The notes under the pieces are model-generated. The model was given only the letters and a program-made list of their open reading frames with translations, made no database searches and was not told where the DNA came from. Source: Litorimonas sp947503715 (GTDB lineage: Bacteria > Pseudomonadota > Alphaproteobacteria > Caulobacterales > Maricaulaceae). From it: a DNA stretch of 64,000 nucleotides. This document shows, one piece after another, positions 8,631 to 17,096 of the stretch; within the stretch, counting starts at the first letter, position 1; every line of letters begins with the position of its first letter. The translations under genes were made by a program, and so were the position numbers. The stretch lies in the NCBI RefSeq assembly GCF_050271975.1, contig NZ_CP189850.1, positions 620,001 to 684,000 on the forward strand, given 5' to 3'.

Positions 8631-9227
8631 ATGTTTCGGCCCTTTGCCATAATCTCGATTGCCTTATTCCTGTCCGCTTGCGGTGGGTCTCCCCGTGTCG
8701 AACCAGAGCAGATGATGACGCCCGCACCGAAAGGCACTTTTGCGCTGCGGGATTCTGTTGCCTATTCACAGATTGACCCGCGTTGGAAATCTGATCGTCT
8801 GGGCAACACCAATGACACAATGGGCAGTGATGGGTGCCTCGTGACGGCCACGGCGATGGCGTTAACCAATCTCGGTTTTAAGACGAATCCACAGGATTTA
8901 AATAAACGCCTGACGGCGACAGACAGCTATACGAAACGCGGCTGGCTGATCTGGGACGGCATTCGCCGCGTGACTGACGGCCGGGCCGTCGCGACATTTT
9001 ATGACGAGGTCAATGCCGAGACAATTGATCAATGTATGGCCAATGGGGATTATCCGCTGGTTCAATTCTACCTGCCCAATGGCCGCTCGCATTGGGCCAT
9101 GATTGTGCGCCATGACCAGCGCGGCTATCATATGCGCGACCCGCTGCGCACGAGCAGTAAGCCGCTGATTTTTCCAAAAGGGATTGACGGCTACCGCGCG
9201 GTACGATGTGTTGGGTTGGCGCCATAA
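8631..9227 (+). CDS. Peptidase C39-like family lipoprotein
   Basis: A 198-residue protein with a lipobox (LSACGG, Cys17). Residues 45-195 resemble the peptidase C39_2 papain-like fold: YSQIDPRW, a GSDGCLVTATAMAL helix with candidate nucleophile Cys69, SHWAMIVR with His154, and MRDP with Asp170, giving a plausible Cys-His-Asp triad. C39-like proteins cut peptides or peptidoglycan-linked bonds, but this subgroup is uncharacterised. There is no transporter or peptide precursor nearby, so a bacteriocin-processing role is unlikely. The CtrA-type box upstream suggests cell-cycle control. Confidence 0.72.
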   Translation: MFRPFAIISIALFLSACGGSPRVEPEQMMTPAPKGTFALRDSVAYSQIDPRWKSDRLGNTNDTMGSDGCLVTATAMALTNLGFKTNPQDLNKRLTATDSYTKRGWLIWDGIRRVTDGRAVATFYDEVNAETIDQCMANGDYPLVQFYLPNGRSHWAMIVRHDQRGYHMRDPLRTSSKPLIFPKGIDGYRAVRCVGLAP

Positions 9228-9245
9228 ACTGTTCGAAAAAACCTT

Positions 9246-9581
9246 ATGATTCTAACGCTATTATTTCTTCCCTTCGCTTTTATTCTTCCAGCGTTGATTG
9301 TCATTTTTTGGCGAAGACGACCGGTGATAGCTTTTCTTCTCGCGGCTATCGTTCTCTTTCTTTCGCTTTCGGCGCCGGGTCTCATTCAAACCTTTCAGGC
9401 GATGATGATATACGGAACGGGCGATCCTGAATTAATGGCGGGTGGTATAAGTGTTGCGTTAATTGGCGCTATGTATTCACTCATTATAGGGTTGCCCATA
9501 CTGGCCTTCATCCAATGGATTGCACGGCGAAATTATAAAAAGCCTGCGACGAAAAAAGAAACACGCGACGTTTTTCAATAA
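9246..9581 (+). CDS. Small hydrophobic membrane protein, unknown function
   Basis: Not recognised. The 111-residue product has three or four hydrophobic segments (about 2-20, 26-48, 62-95) and a basic Lys/Arg-rich tail (ARRNYKKPATKKETR). It starts 18 bases after the C39-like gene on the same strand, so the two may be co-transcribed. No clear ribosome-binding site precedes the ATG and the coding sequence is more AT-rich than its neighbours. Confidence 0.5.
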   Translation: MILTLLFLPFAFILPALIVIFWRRRPVIAFLLAAIVLFLSLSAPGLIQTFQAMMIYGTGDPELMAGGISVALIGAMYSLIIGLPILAFIQWIARRNYKKPATKKETRDVFQ

Positions 9582-9660
9582 GGCCTCAAATAAAGTTCTT
9601 GCTTTGTTCTTATTAATCTGATTGCATAAAGACGAATTAAACACCGTCTGAGAGTCCCGC

Positions 9661-11223
9661 ATGGTCGCCCGTCTCACCACTGTCGCTTTTCAAGGCACCG
9701 AAGCCCGCCGCGTGGATGTACAGGTGCAAGTTGTATCCGGTGCGAAACAGATTTTTAATGTGGTTGGCCTTGCGGATAAATCCGTATCCGAGGCGCGGGA
9801 CCGTGTGCGCGCGGCTTTCGTCTCGCTGGGCCTGCATCTGCCGGGGAAGCGGATCACGATCAATCTCGCACCCGCCGACTTGCCGAAAGAGGGCGCGCAT
9901 TATGACCTGCCGATTGCGTTGGGTTTGCTCGCCGCGCTGGGCGCGATACCGGAGGATGCGATTGAAGGTTTTACCGCGATTGGGGAGCTCTCCCTCGACG
10001 GAACCATTTGTGCAGTGCCCGGCGCACTGCCTGCCGCAGTCATGGCGAGCAGCCATGGTCTCGGTCTGATCTGCCCTGAGCCCAATGGGGCGGAGGCGGC
10101 GTGGGCAGGGGACCTTCCCCTGCTCGCGCCGCAAACTCTGGTCCAGCTCATCAACCATTTTAAAGGCACGCAAGTGCTGGCCCGTCCCGAAGCCGGGCAA
10201 ATGCGCGAAGAGGACAGTGGTCTCGATATGCGCGATGTCCGGGGGCAGGAAACGGCGAAACGCGCTCTCGAAGTGGCGGCGGCGGGTGGACATAATCTCC
10301 TGATGGTCGGTCCGCCCGGATCGGGTAAGTCCATGTTGGCCGCGCGCCTGCCAGGATTGTTGCCACCTTTGGAAGCCAATGAACTTCTCGATGTCTCCAT
10401 GGTCCATTCTGTGGCGGGCCTGTTGAGTAAGGGCGAGCTGTCTCGCGCCAGACCTTTCCGTGCGCCGCACCATTCTGCGAGTATGGCCGCGATGGTGGGG
10501 GGTGGTGCGAAAGCCAAACCTGGTGAGGCGTCTTTGGCGCATCGCGGTGTCCTCTTCCTTGACGAGCTGCCCGAATTTACACCACAGGTTCTGGACAGTC
10601 TGCGACAACCGCTCGAAACGGGGGAGATCACAGTCGCCCGGGTCAATGCGCATGTCTCTTATCCCGCGCGGTTCCAGCTTATCGCAGCGATGAACCCCTG
10701 TCGTTGCGGCACGGCGGGGGCCGATGGTTTAGCCTGTCGGCGCGGTGCGCGATGCGCGGCGGATTATCAGGGCCGCGTCTCCGGCCCCTTCATGGACCGG
10801 ATTGATATCCAGATTGATGTACCCGCCGTGACCCCGGCCGACCTTGCCCTACCGCCTGCAGCAGAGGGGACGGCAGATATAGCCGCGCGCGTGGCCCGGG
10901 CCCGCTACGTGCAAATGGATCGGAATGACGGTGTTACAAATGCGGCATTGGCACAGAACATCTTGGAAAAAGTGGCGACACCGGATGAGGATGGGCGAAA
11001 ACTTCTCGTCCAGGCGGCGGAAACATTGGGTTTGACCGCGCGCGGTTACCACCGTGTCTTGCGTGTGGCGCGAACACTGGCTGACCTGTCTGGATCAGAC
11101 GCCGTCCACCGTCTTCATATTGCAGAAGCCCTGTCGCACCGACGGGCTCGCAAAGGGTTGGTCAGTGGAAATATGGCTCAAAAACCGTCAAGAATGCCGC
11201 AAAACCCACTCTATAAGTTCTAA
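9661..11223 (+). CDS. comM: YifB/ComM-family Mg-chelatase-like AAA+ ATPase
   Basis: A 520-residue protein with the full ComM/YifB layout: N-terminal Lon-protease-like S5 fold (residues 1-170, 'RVRAAFVSLGLHLPGKRITINLAPADLPKEG'-type segment), AAA+ core with Walker A GPPGSGKS near 218-225 and Walker B FLDELPEF, and a four-Cys insertion (CRCG...CRRGARC) followed by the Mg-chelatase C-terminal domain. ComM is a hexameric branch-migration helicase that helps integrate transforming DNA. The serine/lysine dyad of true Lon is absent, as usual. It stands alone, with the PAS-REC gene next on the same strand. Confidence 0.93.
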   Translation: MVARLTTVAFQGTEARRVDVQVQVVSGAKQIFNVVGLADKSVSEARDRVRAAFVSLGLHLPGKRITINLAPADLPKEGAHYDLPIALGLLAALGAIPEDAIEGFTAIGELSLDGTICAVPGALPAAVMASSHGLGLICPEPNGAEAAWAGDLPLLAPQTLVQLINHFKGTQVLARPEAGQMREEDSGLDMRDVRGQETAKRALEVAAAGGHNLLMVGPPGSGKSMLAARLPGLLPPLEANELLDVSMVHSVAGLLSKGELSRARPFRAPHHSASMAAMVGGGAKAKPGEASLAHRGVLFLDELPEFTPQVLDSLRQPLETGEITVARVNAHVSYPARFQLIAAMNPCRCGTAGADGLACRRGARCAADYQGRVSGPFMDRIDIQIDVPAVTPADLALPPAAEGTADIAARVARARYVQMDRNDGVTNAALAQNILEKVATPDEDGRKLLVQAAETLGLTARGYHRVLRVARTLADLSGSDAVHRLHIAEALSHRRARKGLVSGNMAQKPSRMPQNPLYKF

Positions 11224-11380
11224 CAAAACCTTACCGGATTTGTTCAAGAACTCTCTATTTTACGCGTTCTGGTAACTGTTTTTTCAGATTGAGCGTTCAC
11301 ACATTCTATAAATGCCTTAACCATAAATGCGTCTTCCCGTGGGGTGGGCGTGGGTCGGGGCGAGCGATTAGGAATGACCT

Positions 11381-12598
11381 ATGTCACCGGATGATATTTT
11401 TGCTGCACAATTCTGGCCCTGGCCTGACCCCGCGATCAAGCGGGATATGGAAGGCCGTGTTCTTTTTGTGAATGCTGCATTTTTGGCGATCTATGGAGGT
11501 CGCGTTGAGGACTGGCGGGGCCATGCCGTCGGCGGTTGGCCTGCGCCTCAACCGGCGTCCCAAGGCCAAGTCACCCCATATCGGTTTGAAACACGCCTGC
11601 CGGACGGAACCGGCGGCGAACAGGTCTATGATTGGATTGAACAAAGCCTCGCAGATGGAAACGCTTTTGCGCTTGCACGGAATGTCACCATTTTCACGCA
11701 ATCACCGGACCCAGACCCGAGCGAAGTTGCGCATGTGCCGCCTGCACAACAGCCTCAGCAGGAAGAAGCAATCTATCAAGCGGAGCCCGCACAGTCCGAA
11801 GACGCCGCATATGCGCTGGCGACGACCTCAACAACTGTCCCCGCAGAAGCCCCTGAACCGCCCGTGAGTGAACAGGTCTTGGCTCCTAGCCTTCCAGATA
11901 TCCCTATGCCTGAAATCGATATTCCAACGGATGATCATTACGCCCTGACGCAATCCGTTCCAGAGACACATCAAGCGTTTGAACCCGAGTTAGAGGCAGC
12001 TCCAGCCTCTGAAACCCTCACGCAAGAAGCCCCACGGGAGTTTGAACGTCGCGCGCTGCCTCTCGAGGCCGAGTCCGCAGTCTTGGGCAATAATTGGCGG
12101 GATGCCGTGATTGCGAAAGCAGTTGGCGCGGAAGACGCCGCTTCAAACCCTGACGCCCCAGTCGTTCCCGAAATTGCCGATATAACGACCCAAGGCTCAG
12201 GCGGCGCCATTCGTATTCTCTTGGCCGAAGATAACGCCATCAATGCGCTGTTGACGCGCACACTTCTCGAAGCGGAAGGTCATACTGTCGATACGGTTGA
12301 GGATGGTGCACTCGCGGTCGAAGCGATGAAAAGCTCCAGCTATGACCTGATCTTCATGGATATGCGGATGCCGAATATGGACGGCCTTGAGGCCACCCGA
12401 AAAATCCGGACGCTCCCAAATGTCAGCAAAGATCTGCCGATCATCGCTCTTACAGCCAATGCGTTTGACGACGACCGCAATGCCTGTTTCGATTCCGGTA
12501 TGAATGATTTCATGACCAAACCCGTCAGTGCGGAAGAGCTGTCCGAAATGGTCGCGGAATGGACGGGCCCAAAGGCCGAACAACGTCTGGCTAGCTAA
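11381..12598 (+). CDS. PAS-linker-REC protein lacking a kinase core
   Basis: A 405-residue signalling protein. Residues 10-105 look like a PAS domain (DMEGRVLFVNAAFLAIYGG). Residues 110-270 are a Pro/Glu/Ala-rich, probably disordered linker. Residues 276-395 form a receiver domain: ILLAEDN acidic pair, phospho-acceptor Asp327 in MDMRMPNMDG, the Thr of ALTANAF and the Lys of MTKPVS. The arrangement resembles the ends of a hybrid histidine kinase with HisKA and HATPase regions missing; there is no frameshift, so the short form looks genuine. An AGGAA ribosome-binding site and a TTAACCAT half-site (11317-11324) lie upstream. Its stop overlaps the convergent permease gene by 8 bases. Confidence 0.8.
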   Translation: MSPDDIFAAQFWPWPDPAIKRDMEGRVLFVNAAFLAIYGGRVEDWRGHAVGGWPAPQPASQGQVTPYRFETRLPDGTGGEQVYDWIEQSLADGNAFALARNVTIFTQSPDPDPSEVAHVPPAQQPQQEEAIYQAEPAQSEDAAYALATTSTTVPAEAPEPPVSEQVLAPSLPDIPMPEIDIPTDDHYALTQSVPETHQAFEPELEAAPASETLTQEAPREFERRALPLEAESAVLGNNWRDAVIAKAVGAEDAASNPDAPVVPEIADITTQGSGGAIRILLAEDNAINALLTRTLLEAEGHTVDTVEDGALAVEAMKSSSYDLIFMDMRMPNMDGLEATRKIRTLPNVSKDLPIIALTANAFDDDRNACFDSGMNDFMTKPVSAEELSEMVAEWTGPKAEQRLAS

Positions 12599-14261
12599 GG
12601 TTTGATTTTGCCTGTCTCTCGAGGCGGGCAATCCTGATCCACTCAATCCCGGCGAGAACACTGGCGAGCCCGCCAAATGCGGCGCAGAGAATAAAAGCTG
12701 TTGCGAAACCCTGTGTCTCAATAATCTCGCCAATTGCGGGACGGCCGAGCACGCCTAGTAAAAACACTAAACTTACTAATAATGCATATTGCAGGGTCGC
12801 ATATTGTTTGCTGGCGATGGATGACAGATAGGCAATCGAGGCGGCGCTCGCGACGCCGACCGCGATATTCTCCAAAGCAATGACGGAGGTCAGACGCGCC
12901 ATTCGGATATCTTTACCAAACGCTTCGAATAGATGATCGAGTTGAAGGAGGCTGAGAACTGGATCCGTATAAGTTGCACCCAGTGCCAAATCTGCAAAGA
13001 GTAGATTGGTCGCCGCTGCCATCACCGCGCCAACAAAGAAAACCGGCATTCGGCCAAAGCGCAACATGGCTAGCCCGCCGAGCGCGATCCCCGCAATCGT
13101 CGCAAAGACACCGACAAGTTTTGATGCAAAGGCCACTTCCGTCAATGTGTGACCTAATGCTCCGTAGTTCTCGCCCAGATAAAAGGGATAAGCAAAACCG
13201 CCCCAGATCAGATCCGTAAAGCGGTAGGTCAGAACGACGGCCAGAACAAGAATGGCGGCCCAACGCAAACGCCCGATCAATTCCATCATGGGTTCGACAA
13301 TGGCGACGAAGAGCACGGCCAAAATACCTGGCTTTTCGATCGTCTCAGGTTTCGCGCTATCTGGCCGGATTTTATCCTGCCAGACCAGAACAGCCGAGAC
13401 GACGAATAACCAGATCACCGTCGAAATGATAACCCACGGACCTTGCGTCCGCGTAAACGTTCGTGCGCTGTGATTTTCCGGATCGGTAAGAGCGCCAACT
13501 GCAAAATTCGCAATAAGATAGAACCCGAAAGCCCAACCGATAAGGACTAGTACGGTGCCGATATTGCGTTGGCTCGCGCTGAGCTTTGAAACAACGGTTT
13601 TATTCGTTTTCTTGATGATAGCTGGATTGGCCATCATGACGCCAATGACAGTCGCGCCAAGTAGGGTGGTAATGGAAAAGAATGTCGCCCGCCAGCCGAT
13701 ATAATCCGCGAGGATTAGGGCCAGCATCCCGCCCACAATAGAAGATATCCGATAGCCGAATTGCTCTACCGTTGATAATATATCCAGATGCATCCCATCT
13801 CGCGCACTCTCAATGCGCCACGCCGCTAAAACAATATCGAAACAGGACGAAGACACAGCAATTAATAGCGCCAGTAACCCAATACAGCCCAAACCATTTG
13901 GCGGGTCGGAGAGGGAGAGAAATGCCATGCCGACAGTTGAGATGCCGAGGAAGACGAACATCCAGAAACGGCGGGGTCCAATATTCAGGTTTAAAGGCGT
14001 CTTCCGCCCTTGCAAAGCGGCGGCCCACATAAATTTAAAGGAATAAGCCAGCAGGGCCCAACTCAACAGGCCAATAGAGGCCATGTTCACATCTGTTGTT
14101 GAAAACCAGGCATTCAATGTTCCGGCCACAACAACATAGGGCAGGCCGGACGCAAAACCGAGAATTAGCATGGCCAGAACCTGTCGGTCCGTCAGGGCCT
14201 GTTTCAGCGCCTGTCGCGTCGTCATTTTTTCGGGTATTTCGGCGGAGATCGTCTCTGTCAT
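12591..14261 (-). CDS. AmpG-like MFS permease (PAT family)
   Basis: About 556 residues with 12-14 membrane helices. The first helix region QVLAMLILGFASGLPYVVVAGTLNAWFS is typical of the AmpG/acetyl-CoA transporter branch of the MFS; AmpG imports anhydromuropeptides for cell-wall recycling. The length fits the longer alphaproteobacterial AmpG-like group. The frame continues 22 codons upstream but the ATG at 14261 follows a GGCCGAGAG sequence and gives the usual short cytoplasmic N-terminus. The substrate is inferred from family only; no beta-lactamase or recycling gene is adjacent. It is divergent from mutS. Confidence 0.8.
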   Translation of the reverse strand: MTETISAEIPEKMTTRQALKQALTDRQVLAMLILGFASGLPYVVVAGTLNAWFSTTDVNMASIGLLSWALLAYSFKFMWAAALQGRKTPLNLNIGPRRFWMFVFLGISTVGMAFLSLSDPPNGLGCIGLLALLIAVSSSCFDIVLAAWRIESARDGMHLDILSTVEQFGYRISSIVGGMLALILADYIGWRATFFSITTLLGATVIGVMMANPAIIKKTNKTVVSKLSASQRNIGTVLVLIGWAFGFYLIANFAVGALTDPENHSARTFTRTQGPWVIISTVIWLFVVSAVLVWQDKIRPDSAKPETIEKPGILAVLFVAIVEPMMELIGRLRWAAILVLAVVLTYRFTDLIWGGFAYPFYLGENYGALGHTLTEVAFASKLVGVFATIAGIALGGLAMLRFGRMPVFFVGAVMAAATNLLFADLALGATYTDPVLSLLQLDHLFEAFGKDIRMARLTSVIALENIAVGVASAASIAYLSSIASKQYATLQYALLVSLVFLLGVLGRPAIGEIIETQGFATAFILCAAFGGLASVLAGIEWIRIARLERQAKSNLS

Positions 14262-14342
14262 CTCTCGGCCATAGGTCAAAGCAGCCCGCTCGCCAAGCCT
14301 GTAGACCAAAGACCCGCGACTGAGCACAGTTTAGGCGCAGCC

Positions 14343-17093
14343 ATGGCTTGCGAGCAGATGCAATATGGACCAGATTACATCTCTATGAATGCGCCCGCTA
14401 AACCCGATAAAGCTCATAAGCTGACGCCGATGATGGCGCAGTTTCTCGACATCAAACAGGATGTCGGGCCAGAGGCGTTGCTGTTCTACCGTATGGGTGA
14501 TTTCTATGAATTGTTTTTTGACGATGCGGTTCGCGCGGCGGCGGCGTTGGATATTGCGCTGACGAAACGCGGGAAACACCTCGGCGAACCCATCCCGATG
14601 TGCGGCGTGCCGGTGCATTCATCCGAAGTCTATCTCCAGCGCCTGATTAAAAAAGGCTTCCGCGTCGCCGTGTGCGAACAGACGGAAAGCCCTGCGGAGG
14701 CCAAAAAACGCGGCAGCAAATCCGTGGTCCGACGAGAGGTCGTCCGCCTCGTCACACCCGGTACGCTGACGGAAGATAATCTGCTCGATGCGCGCGGCTC
14801 TAACCTGATCGTCAGCCTCGTCCGCACGGTCGCGGGAGATCATGCGCTGGCTTGGGCGGATGTGTCCGATGGAACATTCCGGACCTGCGCCTCTGACCGC
14901 GACGGTTTGGCAGCGCAGATCGCGGCGCTCTCCCCGCGCGAAATCGTTCTGCCCGAAGCGCTTTATCACGATCTGGATTTCATGACGGATTTGAGCGTGG
15001 ACGGTATTGCCCTCACACCCCAGCCGGACACAAAATTTGACAGTCGTGCCGGAGAGCGACGCCTGTCAGAGCGGTTTCAGGTCGGTGATTTGGAAGGCCT
15101 CGGCGATTTTTCGAAGGCCGAAGTTGCGGCGGCGGGGGCGCTGCTCGATTATCTCGAACTGACGCAGGCGGGCGCGCCCGTTCAACTCTCCGCGCCGAAA
15201 GCGTCCAAAACTTCCGGCTATCTCGCGATTGATCCGGCGACACGGGCGAGCCTCGAGATTGACCGGACGCAGAAGGGGTCCCGCAAGGGATCGCTCCTCT
15301 CCGTCATTGACCGCACAGTGACGGGCCCGGGCGCACGGGAGCTTTCCGCACGTGTAAACCGTCCGCTTCTTGATGTGACGGAGATCAAACATCGTCACGA
15401 CGCCGTGGAGTTTTTTGTCGCGCAGGAAGATTTGCGCCGCATGTTGCGGGGTCACTTGCGCGCGGCGGGGGATATGGCGCGGGCGGCCTCGCGTTTGGCA
15501 TTGGGGCGGGGGGGTCCGCGGGATTTGAAAACCCTTGCGGAGACGTTGAAACTTGGCGAGAAAATATCGTCAGAGTTCGCAACCGCGCCGGATGTGCGTC
15601 CCGTGAAAAATGTGGAGGCGGCTCTGTCAGGCATCAGCCTGTCTAACAAAGTGGAGATCGCGGCGCTCGCGCGGGATCTGTACAAAGGGCTCCTGCCCGA
15701 TGTGCCGATGCTGGCACGGGATGGCGGTTTTGTCGCGACGGGTTGGCGTCCGGAAATCGATACGCTGAAATCCCTGCGCGATGACTCGCGGCGGTTAATT
15801 GCGGGGCTGCAGGCGGATTACGCAAAACTCGCAAATGTCCCGACACTGAAAATCAAACATAATAACGTACTGGGCTATTTCGTCGAAGTCACACCCAAAC
15901 ATGCCGATGCGATGTTGTCCAAAGGCCAAAAAGAAAATCTGGAAAGTCCGTTTATTCACAAACAGACGCTCGTTTCCGGTGTGCGGTTCACCACTGTGGA
16001 ACTGGCCGAATTAGATAGCAAAATTGCGAGCGCGGCGGAACGGGTTTGCGCCTTGGAAGTCGCGGTGTTCGAGGAATTTGCAAACCGTGTCTTGGCATTG
16101 GTGGATATCATTCGGGACATGGCGGCGGACCTCGCGAGGCTCGATGTGCAGGCAGGCTGGGCCGTCTGGGCGAATGAGTCCCTCTCCGTCCGGCCACAGG
16201 TCGATGACGGCTCGCTGTTTCACGTGGAACAGGCCCGCCACCCCGTCGTGGAAGAGGCGCTACGCAAGGACGGGGCCGCCGGCTTCACCGCCAATGATTG
16301 CACCTTGGACGCGGCGGCGAAATCGGCCTCGCGCCTGACCCTTATCACCGGACCGAATATGGCGGGTAAATCGACTTACCTTCGCCAGAACGCGCTGATT
16401 ATTATTCTCGCACAGGCGGGTGGATATGTGCCGGCTGCTAAAGCCCATATCGGCGTGGCGGACCGATTGTTTTCCCGTGTCGGCGCCTCGGATGATCTCT
16501 CCAAAGGCCGCTCCACTTTCATGACCGAAATGATCGAAACAGCAGCTATCCTGAATCAGGCGACGGAGCGCAGTTTTGTCATACTGGATGAAATCGGACG
16601 GGGCACGTCGACGTTTGACGGGCTCTCCATTGCATGGGCGAGTGTCGAACATCTCCTGACTGTCAATAAATCCCGCGCGCTTTTCGCGACGCATTACCAT
16701 GAGCTGACGGAACTGATTGAAGATCTCGACGGCGCGTCAAACGCCTCTCTGCGCGCGAAGGAATGGGACGGCGATCTTGTTTTTCTGCATGATGTACGTG
16801 CCGGCGCGGCGGACCGGTCTTACGGTGTGCAGGTTGCGAAACTGGCGGGTCTGCCCAGCGCAGCCGTGGACCGTGCGCGAACGGTGTTGGAGAGGCTAGA
16901 GTCCGATTCTGTGAATACAAATTCTGCTCCCGTCGGCCTGCCTCTTTTTACAGCGGCCCCGCCGCCACCCGCCCCAAAACCGTCAGAATTAGACCTTGCC
17001 CTCGCCCGATTGGATGTGGATGCGCTTTCCCCGCGCCAAGCGCTGGATTTGCTCTATGAGTTATCCGGCAAGGCAAAAGATAAAACAGGTTAA
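14343..17093 (+). CDS. mutS: DNA mismatch repair protein MutS
   Basis: A 916-residue MutS. The mismatch-recognition FYRMGDFYELFFDDA segment (about 46-60) carries the conserved Phe-x-Glu; connector, lever and clamp domains follow, and the ATPase has Walker A GPNMAGKST (near 669-677), Walker B FVILDEIGRGTST and the HYHELTEL switch. The C-terminal tail ends with a dimerisation-type helix. ATG 14385 (MNAPAKPDK) is an alternative start giving 902 residues, closer to usual alphaproteobacterial MutS; neither has a strong ribosome-binding site. glnD starts 4 bases after the stop, so mutS-glnD-murJ-trpS probably form one transcription unit. Confidence 0.96.
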   Translation: MACEQMQYGPDYISMNAPAKPDKAHKLTPMMAQFLDIKQDVGPEALLFYRMGDFYELFFDDAVRAAAALDIALTKRGKHLGEPIPMCGVPVHSSEVYLQRLIKKGFRVAVCEQTESPAEAKKRGSKSVVRREVVRLVTPGTLTEDNLLDARGSNLIVSLVRTVAGDHALAWADVSDGTFRTCASDRDGLAAQIAALSPREIVLPEALYHDLDFMTDLSVDGIALTPQPDTKFDSRAGERRLSERFQVGDLEGLGDFSKAEVAAAGALLDYLELTQAGAPVQLSAPKASKTSGYLAIDPATRASLEIDRTQKGSRKGSLLSVIDRTVTGPGARELSARVNRPLLDVTEIKHRHDAVEFFVAQEDLRRMLRGHLRAAGDMARAASRLALGRGGPRDLKTLAETLKLGEKISSEFATAPDVRPVKNVEAALSGISLSNKVEIAALARDLYKGLLPDVPMLARDGGFVATGWRPEIDTLKSLRDDSRRLIAGLQADYAKLANVPTLKIKHNNVLGYFVEVTPKHADAMLSKGQKENLESPFIHKQTLVSGVRFTTVELAELDSKIASAAERVCALEVAVFEEFANRVLALVDIIRDMAADLARLDVQAGWAVWANESLSVRPQVDDGSLFHVEQARHPVVEEALRKDGAAGFTANDCTLDAAAKSASRLTLITGPNMAGKSTYLRQNALIIILAQAGGYVPAAKAHIGVADRLFSRVGASDDLSKGRSTFMTEMIETAAILNQATERSFVILDEIGRGTSTFDGLSIAWASVEHLLTVNKSRALFATHYHELTELIEDLDGASNASLRAKEWDGDLVFLHDVRAGAADRSYGVQVAKLAGLPSAAVDRARTVLERLESDSVNTNSAPVGLPLFTAAPPPPAPKPSELDLALARLDVDALSPRQALDLLYELSGKAKDKTG

Positions 17094-17096
17094 ATC

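Noticed and set aside
8631..9581. Bacteriocin export cassette with the C39-like protein
   Set aside because: There is no ABC transporter or double-glycine leader peptide nearby; the protein is a lipoprotein.
9637..10653. A 338-codon reverse-strand frame opposite the YifB gene
   Set aside because: Antisense shadow of a high-GC gene with all ComM motifs; composition is typical of a complementary frame.
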